Origin: UBA285 sp964564855
GTDB taxonomy: Archaea; Thermoproteota; Thermoprotei_A; Sulfolobales; Desulfurococcaceae
DNA length: 15,871 nucleotides
Direction: 5' to 3'
Assembly: GCA_964564855.1 (NCBI GenBank)
Contig: CAZMCE010000027.1
Location: forward strand, 1-15,871
This document shows positions 1 through 7,120 of the stretch, piece after piece. A model generated the notes under the pieces. That model was not told the origin of the DNA. It was given only the letters and a program-made list of their open reading frames with translations, and did no database searches. Made by a program: the position numbers and the translations under genes. Positions within the stretch are counted from its first letter, which is position 1. Each line of letters opens with the position of its first letter.

Positions 1-2
1 TG

Positions 3-881
3 AGCTGGATCCAGGGTACTGAGTCTAGAGAGCTTTATATTAGAGGTTTAAAGCAAATACGTAGTGGAGTACTCATAATTCTAGTTGCTAGTATTATAAG
101 TCTCGTAGCTGCGGGCTTATTATTCTTACTTCTAGTTGCATTGGTCACTCCCGTACAGTGGCGTGTTGTAACTGAAGTTACTCCGGGAAGAGTTGTACCT
201 ATAAGTGGAGGTAACACTGTGACTCCGAGAACTCATGTTTACCGTGTGGAGAATTCTCTAAGAGAGTTCTTCAATAATATACTTAAATCTCCTAATATAC
301 TTACACTAGTAGCTGCAACTGTAATTACACTGCTAGTTTCTCTAATACTATCTCTAATTGGTTATTGGGCTCGACTTGTTCCTGGTGCTAGGAGACTTGG
401 AAGAGCTAGTAGAGAGTTTACTACTGCTTCAACACTAATATGGATTGGCTACTTCTGGGGTTACCTTACACTCCTACTAGTAATACTTATTGGTCTTGGG
501 GTACTAGCATATACCATAGTTACAGAGAGCACTATTGGAATTTTCACAGCAATTATAGGTATTTCAGTTGGGTTTATTGTAGCTGTAATACTAGTAATTA
601 TTGGTCATATAGGATTAATAGTACTAGCTTATAAACTCTACGAGTTTGAAAAAATTACACTATACCTCATTATAGCTATTTTACTAATAGTAGTTTTAAT
701 CTTAACACTCACAGGGTTCATCCCATATGTGGGGCCTTTTATGCTAATAGGAACTAGTATACTAGGTTTTATAACGTGGATTTTACTATACATAGCACTA
801 GGAGAGAGTATTAAGAGAGCAGAGAGTCAACAAGTACCACCAACACCTCCTGCTACCTCGCAAATACCTCCATCACTATAA
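3..881 (+). CDS. DUF973-like multi-pass membrane protein, 5'-truncated by window start
   Basis: The frame is open from the first complete codon (3-5) to TAA at 879-881, so the gene begins before the window. The TTG at 141 lies inside a hydrophobic helix and is probably not the start. The visible 292 residues open with a charged stretch (RGLKQIRSG), then about five to six long hydrophobic segments rich in Ile, Leu and Val, and a Pro/Gln/Ser-rich tail (QQVPPTPP) that should lie outside the last helix. A 'GLKQIR' element just before the first helix, later 'GRASREF', and the final hydrophobic pair ending in ILLYIALGESI resemble archaeal DUF973 membrane proteins. That match is from memory, and the function is unknown. 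No catalytic motif is visible. It is followed by an AT-rich gap and is probably not cotranscribed with the regulator downstream. Confidence 0.6.
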   Translation, partial: SWIQGTESRELYIRGLKQIRSGVLIILVASIISLVAAGLLFLLLVALVTPVQWRVVTEVTPGRVVPISGGNTVTPRTHVYRVENSLREFFNNILKSPNILTLVAATVITLLVSLILSLIGYWARLVPGARRLGRASREFTTASTLIWIGYFWGYLTLLLVILIGLGVLAYTIVTESTIGIFTAIIGISVGFIVAVILVIIGHIGLIVLAYKLYEFEKITLYLIIAILLIVVLILTLTGFIPYVGPFMLIGTSILGFITWILLYIALGESIKRAESQQVPPTPPATSQIPPSL

Positions 882-1200
882 AAACAATAGACAAAATATG
901 CTCAAATTCTCTGGTAGAATAGCTTTTTTTAAATTTAGAAAAATATAAAACTATACCTTTTAAATATCTTAGATGAAATATTACTCTATTTATTCGTTTA
1001 AACAAAATCTATAAACATATTCTTCACCGTGTTATATTTATTAGAGGACGAAATAATACATTTTATATAGGGGATTTAAGATCGGCTCTCTCGTAGACAT
1101 ACCTTATGAGAAAGATGTAGATATTTACTATATTCGAGTTAAGAATACACGTAGTAGTTTCTTCGGAAAGATCAGCGAGCTTACTAGTTCTAAAATACTA
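882..1200. other. AT-rich gap before the regulator, with probable promoter and hidden N-terminal codons
   Basis: After the TAA at 881 the sequence is strongly AT-rich with no open frame of note up to about 1056. A T-run followed by AAATTTAG at 925-940 may end the upstream transcript. A good TATA-like box lies at 1062-1069. From 1057 onward the regulator's frame is open and looks coding, although it has no ATG, GTG or TTG before 1201. No tRNA, repeat array or mobile element is visible. Confidence 0.5.
1062..1069 (+). promoter_or_regulatory. TATA box upstream of the HTH_10 regulator
   Basis: TTTATATA at 1062-1069 is a near-consensus archaeal TATA element. Archaeal start sites usually fall about 25 bases downstream, here near 1092-1097. 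That is about ten bases before the ATG at 1106 and about 100 bases before the ATG at 1201, which supports translation beginning near 1106 rather than 1201. Confidence 0.45.
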
Positions 1201-1812
1201 ATGTACGTATATAAAATACCAAGTAGCGAACACTACTTAGTCGTGGCAATGTCTTATGGTAAAGATATTGACAAAATAGTTAAACAGCTCATAATAAATG
1301 ACTACTATTTACGGAAGAAAAAGATAATTAAAATTAAATACCTGAAGATCGGAAGACTTCACGTTCTCTATGGATTAAAGAGTATATGTGAGTTTTATAA
1401 ATTAATTGAGGAAAATAATGTACAAATATTTATTCCATACATATTTAATAGTGGTTCAAGAGAATACATTGCTATGGGGCCTAAAGAAGCTATGGAAACA
1501 TACTTATCTCAGGTCTCTAAATACTATACTCCGGAAAACGTAGATTTTATTTACATAAATACAGCAAAAGATCTTATTAATCTACTAGTGAAAAACTCCT
1601 TTATGAGTGTATTAACAGATAAATTAACATCCTCCGAGATGAGGATTCTTAAAAACGCTTTTGAAATGGGGTATTTTGAGTACCCACGTAGTATGAGGCA
1701 AGGAGAAATCGGAACACTTTTTAATTTATCAAAAGTAACAGTCTGTATTCATCTACGTAAAGCGCTTAAGAAGATCATGGAGGACGTAATTCAGTTCATG
1801 AGCATGAACTAA
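1201..1812 (+). CDS. Bacterio-opsin activator-type HTH_10 transcriptional regulator
   Basis: The C-terminal domain (residues 142-195 counted from 1201) fits the HTH_10 / bacterio-opsin-activator pattern: LTSSEMRILKNAF, then MGYFEYPR, then the recognition-helix region LSKVTVCIHLRKALKKI. The N-terminal part has no named domain. ATG 1201 is the first canonical start in this frame but is unlikely to be the true one: the frame stays open and coding-like back to 1057 (IYYIRVKN, FFGKISELTSSK), as expected for the first strands of such proteins. An ATG at 1106 in the -1-related frame reads M-R-K and would run on as MRKDVDIYYIRVKN if one A were added to the A-run at 1111-1113. The gene sits alone before kdgA, so it could control the carbohydrate genes. 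That role is inference. Confidence 0.75.
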   Translation: MYVYKIPSSEHYLVVAMSYGKDIDKIVKQLIINDYYLRKKKIIKIKYLKIGRLHVLYGLKSICEFYKLIEENNVQIFIPYIFNSGSREYIAMGPKEAMETYLSQVSKYYTPENVDFIYINTAKDLINLLVKNSFMSVLTDKLTSSEMRILKNAFEMGYFEYPRSMRQGEIGTLFNLSKVTVCIHLRKALKKIMEDVIQFMSMN

Positions 1813-1818
1813 GTTCAT
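1793..1818. repeat. Three alternating inverted copies of AGTTCAT at the regulator's stop codon
   Basis: AGTTCATG (1793-1800), AG, CATGAACT (1803-1810) form a perfect 8-base inverted repeat. A third copy, AGTTCAT (1812-1818), follows after one base, so the middle arm can pair with either flank. The element spans the last codons and TAA of the regulator. It could be a protein binding site or an RNA hairpin at the 3' end. No T-tract follows, so it is not a classical terminator. Confidence 0.5.
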
Positions 1819-1842
1819 TAACACACATTTGTATTTAATGAT

Positions 1843-1858
1843 AACCTTGAAACCTTGA
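1843..1858. repeat. Tandem 8-base direct repeat in the kdgA upstream region
   Basis: AACCTTGA occurs twice in tandem (1843-1850, 1851-1858). It lies in the 248-base gap between the regulator and kdgA, which also holds an imperfect hairpin at 1882-1903 (AGCGGTGA, loop AAA, TCAC, 3-base bulge, CGCT) and the 12-base palindrome TAATTATAATTA at about 1972-1983. No function can be assigned. Confidence 0.35.
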
Positions 1859-2018
1859 ATTTAACGCACAACATTTAACATAGCGGTGAAAATCACTATC
1901 GCTTCTCAAGGGTAAAGGTTGAAGATTTCTCTCTAAGTAAATAGTCGATCTAGATGTAAACTAAGGTGTAATTATAATTAGTGCTCTTGTGCATTAACGA
2001 ACCAAGTTAAATAGTCTC

Positions 2019-2025
2019 TTTAAAA
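2019..2025 (+). promoter_or_regulatory. Probable TATA box of the kdgA-kdgK operon
   Basis: TTTAAAA at 2019-2025 would place transcription start near 2045-2050, just ahead of a GGTG ribosome binding site at 2050-2053 and seven bases before the GTG start at 2061. A pseudo-palindrome GAAC-CAA-GTTAA lies immediately upstream at 1999-2010. Confidence 0.45.
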
Positions 2026-2060
2026 CCCCCACTATACTTAGAGTTCAATGGTGTTTTTTA

Positions 2061-2978
2061 GTGCGTGTTAAGCCTCAATTACCAAGAGGAATTATAACTG
2101 CTCTTATAACTCCATCATTTAATGATGTGAGGTCACTCGGTGAATCTTTATCAAAACTTATAGAACTCCAACTCAAAAATAATGTAATAGGTTTTTTTAC
2201 ACTTGGAACTTATGGTGAGGGATTACTATTACCAGTAGAGAAGAGAATGTTGTTTTTAAATAAAGTTCTCGAGAATGTTCCCTCAGGTTTTTTAGTTATT
2301 AATAATGTGTCTGCTTTGAGTATCGAAGATAGCATAAAACTGGCTAAACACTCCATTGATATTGGAGTAGATAAAATAGCGTCTTTACCTCCATTATATT
2401 ATAATATTGGTATAGGAGAAATTAAGAGGTTTTTTAATGAACTAGGGAGGATTGAAGCACAATTGTTTATATATAATAATCCTCGAAAGGTATACGTTGA
2501 TATAAATCCGATGTTTCTTAAGCAAATTGTAGAAGAAACGCCTAGTGTAATTGGAATTAAGGATTCCAGTGGTTTAATAGAAAGACTCATTGAACTAGTA
2601 TCAAACTTCTTAAACCAGCTATATATAGGTATTGCTAGTGATTCACTAATACTCGATACCTTTCTATATGGTGCTGATGCCCATATTTGTGGAGTGTGTA
2701 ACGCTATTCCTGAGCTGGCTATTGAGCTATTAAAGAGCGTGGAGAAAGGAGATCTACGCAGGGCTATGTTTATTCAAACACTTATTAACGAGTTCAGGTC
2801 TTTGTCAAGAGAATTTAATGTAGAAGGTGTAGTATTAGTTAAAGCCTCTCTTAAATTGCGAGGTATAGATGTAGGAGATCCTTTTATTCCACTAAGAAGA
2901 CTTAGTGAACGTGAAGTATTGAGAGTTAGAAATATATTAGATAAAATATTTAGGATAATGGGAATTAAGGAGATCTAG
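2061..2978 (+). CDS. kdgA: 2-keto-3-deoxygluconate (KDG) aldolase, DHDPS/NAL class I superfamily
   Basis: This is a (beta/alpha)8 class I aldolase of 305 residues, normal length for the family. It is predicted to cleave 2-keto-3-deoxy acids to pyruvate plus an aldehyde. GTYGEG (49-54) occupies the position of the family GTTGE substrate loop, PLYYN (111-115) the aromatic pocket, Tyr138 in YNNP the catalytic tyrosine, and Lys167 in GIKDSSG the Schiff-base lysine. The C-terminus (VKASLKLRGIDVGDPF) is also typical. DHDPS-like relatives share these motifs. The KDG assignment rests mainly on overlap with a clear KDG kinase gene, whose GTG start shares one base with this TAG stop. The start is GTG 2061 with GGTG at 2050-2053. 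The ATG at 2048 opens only a seven-codon frame. The archaeal family is often promiscuous for C5 and C6 2-keto-3-deoxy acids and their phosphates. Confidence 0.8.
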   Translation: MRVKPQLPRGIITALITPSFNDVRSLGESLSKLIELQLKNNVIGFFTLGTYGEGLLLPVEKRMLFLNKVLENVPSGFLVINNVSALSIEDSIKLAKHSIDIGVDKIASLPPLYYNIGIGEIKRFFNELGRIEAQLFIYNNPRKVYVDINPMFLKQIVEETPSVIGIKDSSGLIERLIELVSNFLNQLYIGIASDSLILDTFLYGADAHICGVCNAIPELAIELLKSVEKGDLRRAMFIQTLINEFRSLSREFNVEGVVLVKASLKLRGIDVGDPFIPLRRLSEREVLRVRNILDKIFRIMGIKEI

Positions 2979-3967
2979 TGGGTTATATTATGAAGACTCT
3001 TGATTTTATATCAATAGGAGAAGTAATGATTCAGTTAAATAGCATCACACCTGGTCCACTACGCTATGCAAGATACTTCGAAGTGCATGTAGCAGGTTCT
3101 GAGGCAAATGTTATGATAGGATTAGCGAAACTTGGATTTAAAACAGGGTTAATTACTAGGTTGGGGAGAGATGAGTTCGGAGAGATGATTATAAGAGTGC
3201 TACGTGGTGAGGGTGTAGACACTTCGCACGTAAAATTTGTTGAAGACGCGCCTACTGGAATATATTTTATTCAAAGACATTACCCTATTCCAGGGAAGTC
3301 TACAGTCTTCTACTATAGGCATGGATCGGCTGCCTCGGGAATAGATGAGAGTGATATAGATGAGGAATATGTTAATAGAGCGAGGGCTATTTTCTTAACT
3401 GGAATTACTCCAGCTTTAAGTGATAGTTGTCTAAGGGCGGTTAAAAAAATCAGAGAAGTAGCATTGAACTTGAAGAAGGATCTAATTTTTGACACAAATA
3501 TTCGTTTAAAGCTATGGCGAAACCCTGAAAAAGCTAGGTCTATATTGCTACCACTGATTGAGGGATCTAAGATCATATTTACAAATAAAGAAGATTTAAA
3601 TATATTATACCCTGGTAAAGAAATAAATGAAGCTATTTCACTACTATTAGATTTAAACAGTCAATACGTTGTTGTAAAAATGGGTGAAGAGGGAGCAGCG
3701 CTTTATTCTAAAGATGGTAGAACACTATTTGCTAAACCTCCTACTTCACTTATTATTGAAGATGTGATTGGAGCGGGAGATGCTTTTGACGCTGCATTTA
3801 TAGCTGGAGTTTACAGTGGACTTAACTTAGAAGAAGCTCTTAGAATAGCTAACTTAGCTGGTTTCTTAACAATTACAGTTAGAGGTGATATAGAAGCTCA
3901 GCCTGATTGGAAGGTTTTAGAGGCGTTAAAGGAGTATTATGTAAAGAAAATAGAGACTTTAAGGTAA
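2978..3967 (+). CDS. kdgK: 2-keto-3-deoxygluconate kinase, PfkB/ribokinase family
   Basis: It phosphorylates KDG to KDPG in the semi-phosphorylative Entner-Doudoroff branch. The 329-residue protein closely follows Sulfolobus KDG kinase from N-terminus (IGEVMIQLNS, PGPLRYARYFE, HVAGSEANV) through the substrate lid (TGIYFIQRHYPIPGKS, YYRHGSA) to DTNIRLKLW. The PfkB signature is at 265-268 (GAGD, catalytic Asp268), followed by TVRGD near the end. GTG 2978 is chosen because AAGGAG (2967-2972) stands five bases before it. An ATG at 2990 is the alternative and removes four residues. It shares one base with the kdgA stop, so translational coupling is likely. The gene ends three bases from the stop of the opposing dehydrogenase. 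A seven-A run (3443-3449) inside it is in frame. Confidence 0.92.
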   Translation: MGYIMKTLDFISIGEVMIQLNSITPGPLRYARYFEVHVAGSEANVMIGLAKLGFKTGLITRLGRDEFGEMIIRVLRGEGVDTSHVKFVEDAPTGIYFIQRHYPIPGKSTVFYYRHGSAASGIDESDIDEEYVNRARAIFLTGITPALSDSCLRAVKKIREVALNLKKDLIFDTNIRLKLWRNPEKARSILLPLIEGSKIIFTNKEDLNILYPGKEINEAISLLLDLNSQYVVVKMGEEGAALYSKDGRTLFAKPPTSLIIEDVIGAGDAFDAAFIAGVYSGLNLEEALRIANLAGFLTITVRGDIEAQPDWKVLEALKEYYVKKIETLR

Positions 3968-3970
3968 TAA

Positions 3971-5002
3971 TTACTCGTAAACTACAACTGGTCTCCCAAT
4001 AACTATGCCTTTTCTTAAGTCATCAAGAGCTTGGTTTACTTTTTCAACTCCTCCCCTATATACAGTTACTATGGGTTTTACTTTACCTTGAGCTAGCAAC
4101 CTTAAACTCTCTGAGATATCATATCTCGTGAAAGCTAGCGAGGCAATTACCTTTTTCTCTGTTAGTCCCCACTCAATAACTGGGAGACTCAGATTTCCTG
4201 GTGGATAACCGAGTAGAACTAGAATTCCTCCTTTTCTTAAAGAGTAGAATGCTTGTTCATATGTTGAAACGTCTGTTGGAACTAGTTGTAATGCTATATC
4301 TGCTCCACCAGAGATCTCGATTATTCTTTTAACGGGGTTTTCTTTAGCAGTATTAACTACGTAATCAGCTCCTACTTCAAGCGCTTTCTTGAGCTTATGT
4401 TCACTCCTACCCAGGGCTATTACAGTACATCCTTTAGCTTTAGCTACTTGAACTGCGTGAAAACCTAATGCACCAATACCCCATACAGCTACTATATCGC
4501 CCTCTTTTGCTCCAGCGTACCTTAGAGCCTTGAAGGGTGTTGCTATGGCATCTGTAGATAATGGTGCATGCTCCCATAGGACATTTTCAGGTATGGGTAA
4601 GACGTGAGACGCCTTAGCTAACACGTATTCTGCATATCCGCCATAAACATGTCTACCTGTCTCAATAAGATTCTCACAGAGTTGTTCATTTCCTCTCACA
4701 CAATATCGACATTTACCACAAGTATACCATAACCACGATAAGACAACCCTATCTCCGGGTTTTATCCCTTTAACGCCTGATCCAATCTTATATACTTCTC
4801 CGGCTATCTCGTGTCCTAAAGCTGTTGGCATTAATGGTGGTGGCGGGAATTCTCCATCAATTGTTGCAAGATCTGTGTGACATACTCCCACAGCCTTGAC
4901 CTTTAATAACACCTCGTCAAATGCTGGATCTGGGAAGTCTATTTCTCTGATCTCGAGCGGTTTCTTAGGCTCAGTGAATAAGGCTACTTTTCCTCTGACC
5001 AT
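3971..5002 (-). CDS. Zinc-dependent MDR alcohol/sugar dehydrogenase, probably NADP(H)-dependent
   Basis: This is a medium-chain dehydrogenase of 343 residues. It has catalytic-zinc ligands Cys41 (VCHTD) and His64-Glu65 (GHE), four structural-zinc cysteines at 95, 98, 101 and 109, and a Rossmann motif GIGALG at 175-180. The residues after the second beta strand are LGRSEHK. There is no acidic residue where NAD enzymes have Asp, and an Arg-Ser follows, which suggests NADP(H). LSTDAIATP carries Asp where many homologues carry Cys. Alcohol dehydrogenase is the safe name. Aldose dehydrogenases of Sulfolobus (glucose, arabinose) belong to the same superfamily, and the kdgA/kdgK context makes a sugar substrate plausible but unproven. 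ATG 5002 has AGGTG six bases upstream on the minus strand. It is divergent from the amidohydrolase over 113 bases. Confidence 0.85.
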   Translation of the reverse strand: MVRGKVALFTEPKKPLEIREIDFPDPAFDEVLLKVKAVGVCHTDLATIDGEFPPPPLMPTALGHEIAGEVYKIGSGVKGIKPGDRVVLSWLWYTCGKCRYCVRGNEQLCENLIETGRHVYGGYAEYVLAKASHVLPIPENVLWEHAPLSTDAIATPFKALRYAGAKEGDIVAVWGIGALGFHAVQVAKAKGCTVIALGRSEHKLKKALEVGADYVVNTAKENPVKRIIEISGGADIALQLVPTDVSTYEQAFYSLRKGGILVLLGYPPGNLSLPVIEWGLTEKKVIASLAFTRYDISESLRLLAQGKVKPIVTVYRGGVEKVNQALDDLRKGIVIGRPVVVYE

Positions 5003-5115
5003 GTTTTACACCTTAGTTTACTTATTCTGAAGTATCTCCTATAATTTAATCATAGAACTTGTTTTAATATCTGGATATAATTCGCTAGTAGTAGTTTAAT
5101 TTATGAGGTGATAAT
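5003..5115. promoter_or_regulatory. Divergent promoter region between dehydrogenase and amidohydrolase
   Basis: The minus-strand gene has a TATA-like AT box at about 5040-5050 and an RBS (AGGTG) just before its ATG. The plus-strand gene has TATA-like boxes at 5061-5070 (GTTTTAATAT) and about 5075-5081 (ATATAAT), and GAGGTG at 5105-5110 five bases before TTG 5116. The pseudo-palindrome AGAAC-TT-GTTTT (5054-5065) lies between the two promoters and could serve both. Similar elements occur before the binding-protein and permease genes. Confidence 0.5.
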
Positions 5116-5850
5116 TTGAAAATTATAGATACTCACATGCATCTTGGTGAGTGTAGAATATTCGGCCTTAAGATATCAGAAGAAGAGTTAGAGAAATATA
5201 TTGAGAATTACAAGGTTACAGCAGTAATTGTTCAACCCTTTCCAGGTTGCCCAGATCCTATTACTACACATAATGAGATTTTTAAATTAGGGAAGAAACA
5301 CCAAGGTAGAGTACTAGGATTAGCTAGTATTAACCCATTTCTCGAGGAGGAATTTGTACGCAGGGAATTAGAAAGAACACTTGGAGAATTAGGGTTTGTT
5401 GGAGTAAAAATACACACAGCCGGTCACTCAATATCTCCGGTAAATCCTAGGGCAACACTAATATTTGATATAGTTAAGAAGTACAAGGTTCCCGTAATGA
5501 TCCATACAGGTCCAGGCCCTTTCTCAGACCCTGCGTTAGTCGCTTCGAGGGCTGAGGAATACCCTGATGTTAAAATAATCCTGGCACATGCAGGTTTCGG
5601 TATTTATGCTAATACTGCTTTATTGCTTGCTAAGAAATATGAGAACGTGTATTTAGAGGTCTCTTGGACTCATGTATATGACTTAGATTTGTTTATAAAG
5701 ACTGTACCTGATAAGGTCTTATTTGGAACAGATTTAATTGAGAATATCCCTGTTGAATATGCTAAATTAGATGGATTAAGAGTGCCAGATGATTTAAGAG
5801 AGAAAATATTATACTTGAATGCTAAGAAAGTATTTAATCTAAAGATCTAG
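5116..5850 (+). CDS. Amidohydrolase_2 (PF04909-type) TIM-barrel metal-dependent hydrolase
   Basis: This 244-residue cytoplasmic TIM-barrel hydrolase shows the family's metal ligands: His7 and His9 (DTHMHLG), Lys98/His100 (GVKIHT), His130 (VMIHTGPG), His158 (ILAHAGFG) and Asp206 (LFGTDL). The family includes decarboxylases and sugar lactonases as well as amidohydrolases, so the reaction cannot be fixed from sequence. Divergent placement against an MDR dehydrogenase, next to KDG kinase and aldolase, suggests a lactonase step between sugar oxidation and sugar acid. That is inference. TTG 5116 is supported by GAGGTG at 5105-5110 and by DTHMH falling at the usual N-terminal position. The stop is TAG at 5848-5850, 40 bases before tatA. 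Confidence 0.75.
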   Translation: MKIIDTHMHLGECRIFGLKISEEELEKYIENYKVTAVIVQPFPGCPDPITTHNEIFKLGKKHQGRVLGLASINPFLEEEFVRRELERTLGELGFVGVKIHTAGHSISPVNPRATLIFDIVKKYKVPVMIHTGPGPFSDPALVASRAEEYPDVKIILAHAGFGIYANTALLLAKKYENVYLEVSWTHVYDLDLFIKTVPDKVLFGTDLIENIPVEYAKLDGLRVPDDLREKILYLNAKKVFNLKI

Positions 5851-5858
5851 GGCATACA

Positions 5859-5868
5859 TTATTAAAAG
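5859..5868 (+). promoter_or_regulatory. Possible TATA box of tatA
   Basis: TTATTAAAAG at 5859-5868 in the 40-base gap would give a start site near 5888-5890, almost at the tatA start codon. The tat genes could therefore have their own promoter as well as read-through from the amidohydrolase gene. Confidence 0.3.
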
Positions 5869-5890
5869 GGTTTTTCTGAACTATAAATAG

Positions 5891-6178
5891 GTGGTTGAAT
5901 TGATCTCGGTTGCTGAGTGGATAGTTATCATAATATTACTCATAGCATTATTAATATTTGGTCCATCTAAAATACCAGAGTTAGCTAGAGCTCTAGGTCG
6001 AGCACGCAGAGAATATGAGAAAGCTGTACGTGAAGATGTAAAAGAGTCTACAGAAAAACCTTCAAGCGAAGATAAAATTCTTGATTTAGCAAGAAAACTC
6101 GGTATTAAAACAGAGGGTAAGACTACAGATGAGATCTTGAGCGAAATCGAAGAGAAACTTAAAGAGCTGAAAAAATAG
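5891..6178 (+). CDS. tatA: Sec-independent protein translocase subunit TatA
   Basis: TatA is the small membrane subunit that forms the conducting assembly of the twin-arginine translocase. The 95-residue protein has the family plan: a short N-terminus, one membrane helix (VIIILLIALLIF), the hinge FGPSKIPELA, an amphipathic helix (RALGRARREYEKAV), then a charged acidic/lysine tail with predicted helix (IEEKLKELKK). GTG 5891 is the longest start. TTG at 5900 is an equally good alternative because GGTG at 5890-5893 stands six bases before it, the same spacing as at other genes here. The choice changes only three residues. It precedes tatC by 51 bases. TatA and TatB cannot be told apart reliably, and no second TatA/TatB gene is seen. 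Confidence 0.9.
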   Translation: MVELISVAEWIVIIILLIALLIFGPSKIPELARALGRARREYEKAVREDVKESTEKPSSEDKILDLARKLGIKTEGKTTDEILSEIEEKLKELKK

Positions 6179-6229
6179 AGATTTTCTTAAAATCTCGTTA
6201 CTAAGCAAACATAATTAAGTGGAGTTTTT

Positions 6230-7039
6230 ATGTCTAGTATGAGTCTTCTTAGAGATTTTAAACGCCACATTGACGAGCTTATACGTAGATTAAAGAGGGT
6301 TTTTATATCTTGGTTTGTACTTTTAATATTACTTATGAGTTTTCCTGCAAGTGTATTTAATATGGAGAGTTTTTTAGAAGGGTCTTATATACCACTAAGT
6401 GTTTATATAGTAAACACTATGGCTAATTACGTGTTAAATTCTCCTCTAACAAGTAGTGTTCACTTGATTTTTATTGCAAAAGACCTGAGTATGGGTTTTG
6501 AACTATGGTTTTTATCTGCTTTTATTCTCTCGTTTCTAATTTCAATTCCACACTTAATCTTAGAGATATGGAAGTTTATTGAGCCTGGTCTTTATGAGTA
6601 TGAGAGAGTATTTTTGAGAAGGACTTTTTTGCCTTTAATTGGATGTTTTATTGGAGGCTGCGTATTTGGCTTTACCATCTTAGTCCCTATTATTTTGAGG
6701 GCATTTGTAATTGTTATGATGTGGTTTAATGTACAGCCAATAGTCACATATATGGACTTTGTGAGTTTTGTTGTTACTACAACAATATTCTCTGGGCTTT
6801 TTATGACTACCCCCCTTATAATATATGTATTAGTTAGAGTTGGATTAATACCTATAGAGCCGCTTGTAAAATATAGATTTCCGCTTTATATTGGAATATA
6901 TATAATAGCGGCAATTATAACACCTGATGGAGGTAGTTTTGGCAGTGCAATACTTGCATTACCTGTGATCTTATTTTTCGAGATCATAATACAGCTGTTA
7001 AAGAGGCGTATCAAAAGAACTAGTTGTTGTCGTGGATGA
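6230..7039 (+). CDS. tatC: Sec-independent protein translocase subunit TatC
   Basis: TatC is the membrane receptor for twin-arginine signal peptides. At 269 residues the protein has normal length and six predicted membrane segments. Family landmarks are the cytoplasmic N-terminus HIDELIRRLKRVF, the conserved loop after the second helix (EIWKFIEPGLYEYE, then RVFLRR), the third-helix PLIGCFIGGCVFGF region, and TPDGG before the last helix. ATG 6230 is preceded by GGAG five bases upstream. It follows tatA closely and is followed after 81 bases by the gene of a predicted Tat substrate, which links this translocase with carbohydrate uptake. Confidence 0.92.
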   Translation: MSSMSLLRDFKRHIDELIRRLKRVFISWFVLLILLMSFPASVFNMESFLEGSYIPLSVYIVNTMANYVLNSPLTSSVHLIFIAKDLSMGFELWFLSAFILSFLISIPHLILEIWKFIEPGLYEYERVFLRRTFLPLIGCFIGGCVFGFTILVPIILRAFVIVMMWFNVQPIVTYMDFVSFVVTTTIFSGLFMTTPLIIYVLVRVGLIPIEPLVKYRFPLYIGIYIIAAIITPDGGSFGSAILALPVILFFEIIIQLLKRRIKRTSCCRG

Positions 7040-7080
7040 GAGAGATTTAGAAAATAATAGAACTTTGTTATAATATGACC

Positions 7081-7090
7081 TTATATATAC
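7081..7090 (+). promoter_or_regulatory. TATA box of the binding-protein gene
   Basis: TTATATATAC at 7081-7090 is a strong archaeal TATA-type element. Start of transcription would fall near 7110-7115, just ahead of GGGGAG (7110-7115), with TTG following five bases later. The pseudo-palindrome AGAAC-TTT-GTTAT (7059-7071) lies directly upstream. Confidence 0.5.
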
Positions 7091-7120
7091 CTTAATTCAT
7101 ACACACCTAGGGGAGTATCA

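Noticed and set aside
1882..1903. Hairpin as terminator of the regulator gene
   Set aside because: The stem has a 3-base bulge and no T-tract follows, so a terminator call is not supported.
2048..2071. ATG 2048 as the kdgA start
   Set aside because: That frame stops after seven codons, while GTG 2061 has a suitable GGTG and opens directly into the aldolase sequence.
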